Assembly: GCA_026707905.1 (NCBI GenBank)
Contig: JAPOVY010000016.1
Span: forward strand, 49,036-113,035
Reading direction: 5' to 3'
From: Gammaproteobacteria bacterium
GTDB taxonomy: Bacteria > Pseudomonadota > Gammaproteobacteria > Pseudomonadales > Azotimanducaceae
Length of the DNA: 64,000 nucleotides
In this document: positions 28,053-37,400 of the stretch, one piece after another
Layout: each line of letters opens with the position of its first letter
Position numbering within the stretch: the first letter of the stretch is position 1
Program-made: the position numbers and the translations under genes
Notes under the pieces: model-generated
Databases searched by the model: none
What the model saw: only the letters and a program-made list of their open reading frames with translations
Told to the model about the DNA's origin: nothing

Positions 28053-29493
28053 ACTCAGCTGCCGTGTTTTTGATGTAAGTTTCTACGTCGTTAAGGATTT
28101 GTGCTTGCTCCGTCGTCAGCTGACCACCACGAAGTTCCTTTATACGTGCGCGTCGCCCTTGGAGGCCAACATTTTCCCGCGCTAGCATCGACTTGACGAA
28201 AGCACGACGCTCTTCTGACATTTCAGGAGCGTCTTCTAAGCGAAGCTCATACTTCAGTCGATTAGCGAGTTCGCGGATTCGGTCGTCCGCTATCGCCACG
28301 TCTGGCCAAGGTAAACCGCGCTTAATCGCGTCGTGGATAGATTGGCAGAACTGTTCTGTCGATCGGTCGATAAACCCGTCGTAGAGACGTTCTGACACGT
28401 CTAGTTGCGCTTCAGATACTGGTCGGTCGGGAGGAGTCCTCATCATTTCATGCATTCGGGACTCCAAATCACGGCGTTCGATACGTTCGATCAGCTCGAT
28501 GTTGTGGTTGAGCGTCTCAATATCGATCTGTAGTCGCTCAGCCAACGTGTCACCGAGTGCGTCGAGACCAACAAAGACGGGGCACTTGTTCGTTGCGACC
28601 TCAGTAATTGCTAACCGTGTAAGACCTGATACTTCTGCCTCTTCCTTGGACATAAAACGCGCTTGATTTAACTCGTTGGGAGATGCCGACTCGAGCATAC
28701 TTAAGTCGGTTGTTAGATCTGCGATTAATACTCTCGAACGAATCTGCGGATTCGTTGCTAATACGCAGACCGGCGCGGCGAAGCGACGCTTTGCGCCGTA
28801 CATAGAGCCAACATGCAAGTAGAACCGGCTACCGTCATTCAGCACTCGTTCAACTGCCTGTCTCGATCGGTGATCGAATAGATACGACCACATTTTGGGT
28901 TCCGCGGTCTTGATCAGACGCGCCACGGCAATTGACATCTGCACATCGGTGTACGCGTCGTGCGCACCACTCGCGTCGATTCCGTTTGCCTGGGCGAGGG
29001 CAGAAAGCGTTGGTGAAATCACGCCCTCATCGTTGGTAGGCCATTCAATTCGATCGGGACGCATCGCAGCCGCCGCCTTGACGATCGTGTAGAGATCGAA
29101 GCGGCTGTTCCCTCGATTGAATTCCCGTTTGTAAGGAGGAAGCAGATTTCTGAACAGCGCAAAGCGCACGAATTCATCGTCAAACGAAAGATTGTTGTAG
29201 CCAATCGTGCACGTATCTGGTTGGATCAATTCGTCATGAATCTGATTAATCGCGTCCCATTCGCTGATTCCTTCCGCTTGTAGGCGTTGCGGCGTAATTC
29301 CAGTGATGAGGGTCGACTCGGGATCTGGTACCACTTCCGGTGATAGTCGGATATACGTGACAAGAGGATCTCCCTGCAGATTCAGATCCATGTCGGTTCG
29401 TTGACCGGCGAACTGAGTCATTCGATCCCACCGAGTCTGCAAACCGGTGGTTTCTAAGTCATACCAATAAAATGAATTTGAAGCAGCTGCCAT
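28042..29493 (-). CDS. sbcB: Exodeoxyribonuclease I
   Basis: Exonuclease I degrades single-stranded DNA 3'-5' in mismatch repair and recombination. The 483-residue protein opens with the DEDD motif FYWYDLETTGLQTRWDRMTQFAGQ. It continues with ITGITPQRL, NLSFDDEFVRFALFRNLLPPY (ExoII) and ASGAHDAYTDVQMSIAVARLI (ExoIII), plus the C-terminal SH3-like and helical ExoI domains. Length matches E. coli SbcB (475). Its start lies only 15 bp from the divergent transporter gene. Confidence 0.95.
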   Translation of the reverse strand: MAAASNSFYWYDLETTGLQTRWDRMTQFAGQRTDMDLNLQGDPLVTYIRLSPEVVPDPESTLITGITPQRLQAEGISEWDAINQIHDELIQPDTCTIGYNNLSFDDEFVRFALFRNLLPPYKREFNRGNSRFDLYTIVKAAAAMRPDRIEWPTNDEGVISPTLSALAQANGIDASGAHDAYTDVQMSIAVARLIKTAEPKMWSYLFDHRSRQAVERVLNDGSRFYLHVGSMYGAKRRFAAPVCVLATNPQIRSRVLIADLTTDLSMLESASPNELNQARFMSKEEAEVSGLTRLAITEVATNKCPVFVGLDALGDTLAERLQIDIETLNHNIELIERIERRDLESRMHEMMRTPPDRPVSEAQLDVSERLYDGFIDRSTEQFCQSIHDAIKRGLPWPDVAIADDRIRELANRLKYELRLEDAPEMSEERRAFVKSMLARENVGLQGRRARIKELRGGQLTTEQAQILNDVETYIKNTAAEYGV

Positions 29494-29508
29494 GAAGACT
29501 CGATTAGC

Positions 29509-30888
29509 GTGAACGAACGCACGCGCACTATTTTGATAGCGCTTGGCCCGGTTACTGCGCTAATTGTCGCTTTCGTGACGTATCAACTCGGTCTCGAAAA
29601 ACCTGCGGCGATCACTGCCGGTGTGACGAGTCTCTGTCTGGTCTGGTGGATTAGCGATGCCGTTCCGATTCCAGTCACGTCGTTAGCGCCGCTAGCACTG
29701 CTGCCCATGTTAGGTGTGTTGCCGATGGTTGAGGTCTCGACGGCCTATGGCAGTCCACTGGTTCTGCTGCTCTTAGGCGGTTTTCTTCTTTCGACAGCCG
29801 TTGAAAAGAGCGGTGCTCATTTACGCCTCGCCATGAACATGGTGCGCCTCTTCGGTGGTGGAAGTAGTCGTAGTTTGGTATTCGGCTTTATGGTTGCCAC
29901 CGCAGTGTTATCCATGTGGATCTCGAACACTGCGACTGCGCTGATGATGTTGCCTGTCGCGATTGCTGTAGTCGAGAAATCGCCGGATAAAGACTTGCCT
30001 GTTCCGCTTCTACTCGGCATTGCATACGGCGCGAGCATCGGTGGTATTGGAACGCCAATAGGTACACCACCGAACCTCGAGTTCATCGCAGTCTATGCAG
30101 TCACCTTTGGTGAAACGATTTCGTTCGGTCAATGGATGGCATGGGGATTACCAGTCGTAGTTGTACTACTGCCAATAGCTGGCGTTTGGTTAACGCGCAA
30201 TCTGAAGTACACCGGCAAGGTGAGTATTCCCGACGTTGGCGAGTGGACGCCACATGAACGGCGCGTGATGATCGTCTTTGTTTGCACAGCACTCGGTTGG
30301 ATCACTCGCACGGGTCCATTCGGTGGCTGGTCGGCATGGTTCGACGTGCCGTACACGAACGACGCGATGGTTGCATTCATCGCCGTCATCTTGATGTTCG
30401 TCATTCCGAGTGGAGACAAGGGCCGCTTGCTTGATTGGGATACGGCGCTCAAGATACCTTGGGGTATGCTCCTTTTGTTCGGCGCAGGTATCAGTATTGC
30501 GAAGGCGTTCGTGTCTTCGGGACTTAGCGAAGTACTCGGTGCTTACCTTACCAACGTCGCATCGTGGGAAGTCTTGTTGATGATGGTCATGATCTGTCTG
30601 GGCGTCACGTTTTTAACTGAAGCGACGAGTAACACCGCAACTACGACGTTGCTCATGCCCATCCTTGCTGCCGCAGCGGTCGCGGCGGCAGTCGATCCAA
30701 GGCTATTGATGGTGCCAGCAGCGATGAGTGCAAGTTGCGCGTTCATGCTTCCGGTAGCGACGCCACCGAACGTGATCGTTTTTTCGACCAATCGATTCCC
30801 ACTGACACGGATGGTACGTGAGGGGTTTGTGTTAAACCTGATTGGCGTTGCGCTGATCGCGACGATCTGCTACTTCGTTGTACGCTAA
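29509..30888 (+). CDS. SLC13/DASS-family anion:sodium symporter
   Basis: The 459-residue integral membrane protein begins at GTG 29509 (MNERTRTILIALGPV). It carries two copies of the SNT substrate and sodium-binding signature of the DASS family (WISNTATALMMLPVAIAV and TEATSNTATTTLLMPILAA). It also has GTPIGTPPNLEF and the final VATPPNVIVFSTNRF re-entrant loop. Members move dicarboxylates, citrate, sulfate or related anions with sodium. The acyltransferase gene follows after 5 bp. Confidence 0.93.
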   Translation: MNERTRTILIALGPVTALIVAFVTYQLGLEKPAAITAGVTSLCLVWWISDAVPIPVTSLAPLALLPMLGVLPMVEVSTAYGSPLVLLLLGGFLLSTAVEKSGAHLRLAMNMVRLFGGGSSRSLVFGFMVATAVLSMWISNTATALMMLPVAIAVVEKSPDKDLPVPLLLGIAYGASIGGIGTPIGTPPNLEFIAVYAVTFGETISFGQWMAWGLPVVVVLLPIAGVWLTRNLKYTGKVSIPDVGEWTPHERRVMIVFVCTALGWITRTGPFGGWSAWFDVPYTNDAMVAFIAVILMFVIPSGDKGRLLDWDTALKIPWGMLLLFGAGISIAKAFVSSGLSEVLGAYLTNVASWEVLLMMVMICLGVTFLTEATSNTATTTLLMPILAAAAVAAAVDPRLLMVPAAMSASCAFMLPVATPPNVIVFSTNRFPLTRMVREGFVLNLIGVALIATICYFVVR

Positions 30889-30893
30889 CTACG

Positions 30894-31736
30894 ATGCATA
30901 GGCTAGTCGGCGGGTTCAGCGCGTTCGTAGTGGCCATGACCACTGTGCTGGTCTGCATCCCTCTTTACGTTCTAGGAGTCTTACGCCTTGTCATTCCGAT
31001 TGCTCGCTTTCGTCGTTGGCTCGCATATCCCATGGACGTCGTAATTGATGTATGGGTTAGCTCGTTTCGCTGGTTAATAGACACGTGCAGACTCATTGAC
31101 ATTCGGGTTGAGATACCACCGCAACTACGCAACCGGAATAACTGGCAAGTGATTGTCTGTAACCATCAGAGCTGGGTCGACATTGTGGTTCTGCAAGTGA
31201 GTTTCAGAGACGTTGCGCCAGTCTTGAAGTTCTTTACTAAACACGAGCTGCTCTGGGTGCCGTTTGTAGGTTTGGCGATGTGGTTTCTGGGGTTTCCATA
31301 CGTGTATCGAGCTAGTTCGAAAAGCTCTGGTCTTAGCGAAACGCAGAGAGAGACGAATGAAACCGTCTTGAAACGCGAAGGCAGACGATTTCTTGAGAAG
31401 CCTGTTTCTGTCATTAATTTCGTGGAAGGAACGCGCTTCACACCAGCTAAGCGAGACACGCGAGGTTCGCCATATGACAATCTGCTGCAACCGCGGCGAG
31501 GCGGACTGCTGCAGACGTTAGTCATACTGGAAGACCGCGTTGAGACGGTTCTCAATGCAACGATTCGATACCGCGGACGGGTGCCCGGTTTTTGGGAGCT
31601 GCTTTCAGGTCAAGCTGATGGTGTTGAGCTAGTCGTTAACGAGATTCCTAAGCCTTCCACAGATCAAGACGCGTTAACAAGCTGGTTGAACGATCTATGG
31701 AGCGAGAAAGATCGCCAGCTCGCGAGTGACCCGTAA
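30894..31736 (+). CDS. 1-acyl-glycerol-3-phosphate acyltransferase-like (PlsC/YihG family)
   Basis: The 280-residue protein has an N-terminal TM helix (GFSAFVVAMTTVLVCIPLYVLGVL). Catalytic motif I is NHQSWVD (HX4D), and substrate motif III is INFVEGTRFT. The middle segment, KHELLWVPFVGLAMWFLGFPYV, is typical of YihG/YihQ-like inner-membrane acyltransferases. It probably acylates lysophosphatidate or a related lipid at the inner membrane. Co-transcribed with the SLC13-type gene (5 bp gap). Confidence 0.9.
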   Translation: MHRLVGGFSAFVVAMTTVLVCIPLYVLGVLRLVIPIARFRRWLAYPMDVVIDVWVSSFRWLIDTCRLIDIRVEIPPQLRNRNNWQVIVCNHQSWVDIVVLQVSFRDVAPVLKFFTKHELLWVPFVGLAMWFLGFPYVYRASSKSSGLSETQRETNETVLKREGRRFLEKPVSVINFVEGTRFTPAKRDTRGSPYDNLLQPRRGGLLQTLVILEDRVETVLNATIRYRGRVPGFWELLSGQADGVELVVNEIPKPSTDQDALTSWLNDLWSEKDRQLASDP

Positions 31737-31776
31737 GCTACGGCACGATTAATCTACGAAATAGGGACATATCCGT

Positions 31777-32604
31777 ATGAAGATTGGTATTTCTTTACCC
31801 GTCAGGGAGATGCGTGACGACTTGATTGCGATTAAGGATTTTGCGCAAGCGGCTGAGGACTTGGGACTTACGCACTTGCGTGTACCCGATCAAGTATTCC
31901 GAAAGAACAGTGGTCACCTTCGCGAACCGATGATGCTTCTCAGCTACATCGCCGCAGTGACGACCAAGATCGAACTTGTACCTTCGGTGATTGTGCTCCC
32001 GGTACGACAGACCGTTCTTTTCGCCAAGCAAGCCGTTGAATTGGATCGCCTGAGTGAGGGACGCGTTCGGCTTGGGATAGGGGTCGGCGGGAGTATCGAG
32101 GAGTACGATTCGATGGGCGTCAATTTTCGACAGCGAGGTCGACGCTGCTCGGAGCAAATGGCGCTACTAAAGCAACTTTGGTGTGGCGAATCGGTTCAAG
32201 GTGGTACGAGATACGACGCCATCTCTTCGGACGTGCATCTTGATCCGTTGCCGGTACAGCAACCTATCCCGATGTGGATTGGTGGAGCGGGTGTGCCTTC
32301 GGAACCCGTGCGCCGAAGGATTGGTGAGCTGGCGGATGGTTGGTTCGTGTTATGTGATCCAAGCCAGTTTGTTGAAGTGCGCGACAGCATCAATTCTTTT
32401 GCTGAGGAGGCAGGGAGAAACCCGATAGAGCTAGGGATGGAGGCCGGAGTTGCTGTGGTTGGACCGCGAAAAGATGAATGGCAAGAACGCGTCACAGGAT
32501 GGCAAGCGCTCGGTCTTACCCACTTGTGTTTAAGAACACTTGGAGGCGGAATTGAAGTTTCAGAGCACGTACCGACGATGCGGAACGTGGTCGAAAAGTT
32601 ATAG
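31777..32604 (+). CDS. LLM-class flavin-dependent oxidoreductase
   Basis: The 275-residue TIM-barrel protein starts MKIGISLPVREMRDDLIAIKDFAQ. It shows LTHLRVPDQV, LVPSVIVLPVRQTVLFAKQAVELDRLSEGRVRLGIGVGG and PIPMWIGGAG, the usual luciferase-like monooxygenase (F420- or FMN-dependent) landmarks. There is a 40 bp gap after the acyltransferase gene. Substrate unknown. Confidence 0.88.
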   Translation: MKIGISLPVREMRDDLIAIKDFAQAAEDLGLTHLRVPDQVFRKNSGHLREPMMLLSYIAAVTTKIELVPSVIVLPVRQTVLFAKQAVELDRLSEGRVRLGIGVGGSIEEYDSMGVNFRQRGRRCSEQMALLKQLWCGESVQGGTRYDAISSDVHLDPLPVQQPIPMWIGGAGVPSEPVRRRIGELADGWFVLCDPSQFVEVRDSINSFAEEAGRNPIELGMEAGVAVVGPRKDEWQERVTGWQALGLTHLCLRTLGGGIEVSEHVPTMRNVVEKL

Positions 32605-32611
32605 GACGATA

Positions 32612-33304
32612 TTAGAGGCCTGGTCTACTTTCTAGGGCTCTCAACTGAGCCTCAAGATTGCTGACCCGACGCGACGCATCTAGTAGTCGCGCGTTGTTTT
32701 GCTGGCGTGATACATCGATTGCTTGAATCGATTGAGTGTTCTGCTCCACTTGCCGTTTTAGTGTGTCACTCAATTGGCTCGTTTGCTGCGTGAGTACATT
32801 GATCTTGTCCGTGAGATCACGCTGCTGCGCCACGACGCTTGCCAACGACGTATTTAGGTCCGTTTCGATCTGATCTAACGTTCGCCGGGTAGCTGCGAGT
32901 TCGTCTTGATTCGTAGCGATATTGGCTTGGTTGGTTTGAATCCAGCCTTTATTTCGTTTATTACTCAGATCCCAAAGCTTGCGTATTTCTGATTCATTGA
33001 TGGCGATTTGCTGGTCTGCGTCTTCGACCGTCGCCGTCATGTTGGATTCAGTGTCGGTGAGTTGGTTTGAAAGATTGGTAACTTGGTCGTGAGCTTCAGT
33101 CAGTTGTTCACTCATTAAAGCCATCGATTGTTGTTGTTGCCAAACAAGCCAACCGAGGGCGACTAGCCCGACGACGAGGAACAAAAGTAAAAACGTCATG
33201 ACTAGCACCGTCCGACCCGAGGATGAACGGCTGTTGCGTCGATAGTTCCCTTCTGGGTCTGCGGTCGGTGATATGCGACCAGGTACGAGTGAATCGTCGT
33301 TCAA
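32612..33304 (-). CDS. Membrane-anchored coiled-coil protein
   Basis: The 230-residue protein has a short basic N-terminus rich in Ser and Arg and one TM helix (TVLVMTFLLLFLVVGLVALGWLVW, about 31-54). A long coiled coil extends almost to the C-terminus, rich in Gln, Asn, Leu and Thr. The topology suggests an inner-membrane protein with a periplasmic rod. No enzymatic motif is seen. It is convergent with the LLM gene, with 7 bp between stops. Confidence 0.75.
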   Translation of the reverse strand: MNDDSLVPGRISPTADPEGNYRRNSRSSSGRTVLVMTFLLLFLVVGLVALGWLVWQQQQSMALMSEQLTEAHDQVTNLSNQLTDTESNMTATVEDADQQIAINESEIRKLWDLSNKRNKGWIQTNQANIATNQDELAATRRTLDQIETDLNTSLASVVAQQRDLTDKINVLTQQTSQLSDTLKRQVEQNTQSIQAIDVSRQQNNARLLDASRRVSNLEAQLRALESRPGL

Positions 33305-33441
33305 GAGTGATTCGTAACGGGTAGAGAGTACCGCTTAGTTTACTGACAGCTCGTCTGATTCGCTGTGCGGCGTTACAGATTGTCGGTGGTTAGACAGGAG
33401 TGGTAAACGGTCGTTCTGCAAAAATGCACACATCGAATAAA

Positions 33442-33467
33442 GAAGGGTCTCTTTTTGAGACCCCTTC
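33442..33467 (-). terminator. Rho-independent terminator of the PuuD-like gene
   Basis: On the minus strand, GGGTCTC, five A's and GAGACCC form a hairpin extended by GAAG/CTTC-type pairs with one bulge. A T-rich tail (TTCTTTATT) follows. It begins 28 bp after the stop of the PuuD-like gene. Confidence 0.7.
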
Positions 33468-33494
33468 GTAGGATTCAATCCTTCGTTCTCAGCG

Positions 33495-34160
33495 CTATAG
33501 CCAGGCTAGTACAGCCATAACGACGAGCGTTAGGACGACGCTGCTACCGATGACGCCTTTGACTGTAGTAAGCGGACCTGTCTTGCCAAACAGTGCATTC
33601 GCTTCAATCAACAGCACGATTACGAGTAATACCCAAAACGCGAGATCGGGCTGGTTCCATGCGCTCCCGGACAAACCACCATGCGCGGTGGAACCCATCA
33701 AATACAGCATCGGTAGCGAGAAGAATGTATTCGTGCGGGATGCCAACAGAGCTTTCGCTGCGGCATCGGCTTGACCTGGGTCCGCTTCGCCGCCTCCAGC
33801 GACCGACTCGTTCGACGCAATGACGATCTTCTGATTGGGCCATATCACTAACCATACATTGAGAAACATGATGATTGCCATTAGTGCGCCGATCAATAAT
33901 CCGCCCGAAAGCGTTCCAGCACTGTGGACGAAATACAGCAATATCAATCCCGTGATCAACGTCAGCATCGCGGCCCACCTGAAGTACCAGAGCGCCGTCG
34001 GAACAAGCTTGGTGAACAGCTCTACCTTGGTGGAATCTGACGCGCCCGCAGCAAAGCCGCCCTGAACGAAGTTGAAGTAATAGAGCAAACCAATCCACGC
34101 GACACCAAATACGTAATGACCCCAACGTGATAGATAGTTGATGACTTCTAAAAATTCCAT
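33495..34160 (-). CDS. PuuD-like (urate hydroxylase N-terminal) membrane protein
   Basis: The 221-residue protein has about six TM helices. Its N-terminus, RWGHYVFGVAWIGLLYYFNFVQ, is conserved in the membrane domain of PuuD-type urate oxidases, as is FLNVWLVIWPNQK. The cytochrome c domain found at the C-terminus of full PuuD is absent; the protein ends after the last TM helix. Nothing nearby belongs to purine degradation, so urate oxidation should not be assumed. A haem-binding membrane protein is a reasonable reading. A terminator follows. Confidence 0.75.
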   Translation of the reverse strand: MEFLEVINYLSRWGHYVFGVAWIGLLYYFNFVQGGFAAGASDSTKVELFTKLVPTALWYFRWAAMLTLITGLILLYFVHSAGTLSGGLLIGALMAIIMFLNVWLVIWPNQKIVIASNESVAGGGEADPGQADAAAKALLASRTNTFFSLPMLYLMGSTAHGGLSGSAWNQPDLAFWVLLVIVLLIEANALFGKTGPLTTVKGVIGSSVVLTLVVMAVLAWL

Positions 34161-34428
34161 GTGTCTCCCCCGCGGACGATGAATAGATACAGTGTAACCG
34201 CGTTACCCCTCGCAAACTATGCCATAAAAACCTAAAAATTCAAACTAACTAGTCGATTGAATCATTCATCTCATGGTGCTTATGGAGCGGTATTTTCGCA
34301 GGATAAAATCGTGGCTTTGTGATCGAAGGTCTTTGCGACGCAGAAATTGTGCAGTCCGAATGTAATCGCGAAGGCGCAACAACTGTCTTTTCGTCTACCA
34401 TTAAGCCATCAACTCTTAATCTCTTATA

Positions 34429-37400
34429 GTGGAAATACGAGCTTTCAGCAGTAACGCGATACTGAGTCTCCCGATTAGACGCCCGATGGCGACGAGCATG
34501 CTGTTTCTTGCCTGTTTGTTATTGGGCTTGATTGCCGTCCATCGAATGCCAATCGCGCTCCTCCCGTCGCTGGAAGGCGAGACCCTGAACGTCAGGTTCG
34601 CGCGGCAAAACAGTAGCCCGGAATTGCTTGAGCGTGAGATTCTGAACAAGCTCGAATCTCGAATAGGTGCGATTCCCGACGTGCGGGAAACGAATGCAGA
34701 GATTCGCGGCTCTCAAGGGAATCTCAGCATTGAGTTTAAGCCGGATACGGATATCAAGATTCGGGAATACGAGATACGACGTATTGCATCACGATTGCAA
34801 CGTGAACAACCTCGAAATACCACATATATAGGTGTGCAAGCCGCGAATACGAGCGCGTTCGATACGTTCGTAATGGATATTTCCGTTGTCGGCGGTACAG
34901 GTGATACGGACGTACTGTTTGATATCGCGGCGGATGTGATTGCACCTCGGTTTGCGTCGGTTCCGGGCGTCGCGCAAGCGTCCACTTCTGGTGGAGGTGG
35001 CAGGCAAGTGGTGGTGCAGGTTGATCCAACCGCAGCGGCGATGCTTGGTATCAATACGGAAGACATCACCCAAGCCATTGAACGCACCACGGGCGCAATA
35101 CGCTATTTAGGCAATCTGGAGGATGAGACGGGTGTGACGCCCGTTATGTTAGACGGGCGGGTGCGAGATCTTCAGACCCTTGAGAACACGCAAATCTCAA
35201 GTCAGTCGCCTGCAGAACTACGACATACAAGTGATGTTTTCTTCGGGTATGCGTCCCATGACTCGTTTTATCGTGTTAATGGCGAAGAAGCGGTTGGCAT
35301 CACTATTTATCAAGAAGATACTGCGAATCTTGTTGAACTCGGCAACGAATTGCGAAATCGCGTAACAGAAGTTCGAGCAGAACTTGAGTCGATGGGCATC
35401 GACTTAATCGTGTTGCAGGATGCATCGGAAGAGGTTGGTGATCAGCTATCACGACTGACCAAGCTCGGTTTGATCGGTCTGGGACTCTCCATGCTCGCGT
35501 TGTTCGTATTCCTTCGACAGTGGCGCGCTGTTCTGGTCGTAGGGGTAGCGGTACCAGTCAGCATCGTACTGGCGTTGGCGCTACTTTATCTCTTCGGTTT
35601 TGGCATCAATCTACTTACGTTATTTGGATTAGCGGTTTCGATTGGATTGCTTGTCGATAACAGTGTGGTCGTGTACGAAGCCATATTACGTGGCGTAGAA
35701 CGTCGGGTTCCGATTGCTGAAGCCGTTGAGAAAGGCTTACGCCGAACCATTCGGGCGATATCGGCTGCAAGTTTGACGACTGCGATCGTCTTTCTTCCAC
35801 TCTTGTTGATCGACCTTGAAAACACCTTCATGCAGGAATTACTGACAATCGTTGCCGTTTCATTGCTTTTGCCGATCGGTACGTCGCTCATTGTCGCAAT
35901 TGGGTTGGTGCCGCTTCTCGCGCATCGACTCGCTGCGCCCGCTGCACTTAAGCGAGTCGAACGTCAACGCGAAGTACACGAAAAACGTGGTGGACTAGTC
36001 GCCCCGAACTTTCTTCGGGTCCTGTTGACTGGATTTTCTAAGTCTGCATTGCGACATCCCGCGTCGTGGATGACAGGTGTGGGGTTCGCTGTCGTGCTCA
36101 CGGTTTTCTTTGCTTGGATCCCTGTGCTTAGCTCGTCTTCAGGTGTCAATGCGCAAAACGCAGACAGCGTGCAAATTAACGTGGTGTTTGACCGTGGCGC
36201 ACGGAGCATCGATGCCGCTGTCGATGTGATGTCGCGAATTGAAACCGAGCTGCTGAGCGTTGAAGGTATTGAATCAGTCACTGTCAACGGTAACAAAGAA
36301 GGCGCTCAGCTCACGGTGCAATTTGTTGACTTGGATGACCGACCCAAAGATCTGACCGTTGGTGCGGTTCGAGGTCGCGTGTGGAAGCTCGCTTCGAAGC
36401 TCAGAGGGATCGACATCATGTCTCCTGGTGAGAGAGGCAATAACTCGGATAGACGACGGAGTGCCGCAGCACGATTCAATGACGCACCGCCAGGTCGGAT
36501 CGTTATATCTGGTCCCGATTCGCAAACACTTTGGAATGTTGCAGATGACATTGAGGAACGGCTGGAAGGCGCGAATTTCATCGCGGGTGCGTGGGTAGCT
36601 GCACCGCGCGGTAATCCGGAACTTTGGGTAAGCCCAAACGAGAGTGTACTTGATTCCCTTGGACTGCGACTTAGTGACGTTCTTGGCAACTTGAATATTG
36701 CCGGTACAGAAGGCGTTCAAATGGCAACTGACTATGCGCTGCCATCAGGTCGTGAGATTCCGATCGTCGTTGAGCGCATCGGCGTAAGAGACGAAACGAC
36801 ATCGCTCGCGGATTTGCGGAATATGAGGATTAATACAACTGCAGGCGCGATCCGTCTCGAGACGGTTGCGACCGCGCGGCAAATGCGACCTCTACCGGTC
36901 ATAGTGCACAAGAATGGCAGACGTGAGATGGAGGTTTACTATCGATTGAACAATTCTGCGCCGTCATCCGGTGACGCACTTGAATCGATTTACGAACAGG
37001 TCAACCAAATGGTGGCAAGTACGCCAAGACCGCCCGAGTACGTGATCGAGACACCAGAACCAAACGAGGACGTTTCGGCGGCTTCAAAAGTTTTGCTTCC
37101 GGCACTATTGTTCTTGTTCCTTGTATTGGCCATGACATTCGAATCGTTTTCATTACCCGCACTCGTGTTGCTAGCGCTTCCACTCACCATGTTGGGATCA
37201 GGTTGGGTTCTGTTCATAACGGGTAAGCCGATGGAACCGGGTGTCCTCGTAGCGATGTTGGCACTGGTAGGACTTACTGTTAATCCTGCAATCTTGCTCG
37301 TCGATCGTATGCAACGGAAAACGCTTGATGCGGGATGGTCTCGCGGTGCCGCTGCGCTTTCGGCGATGCGAGAGCGTACTCGACCGGTGTTATTGGTTAC

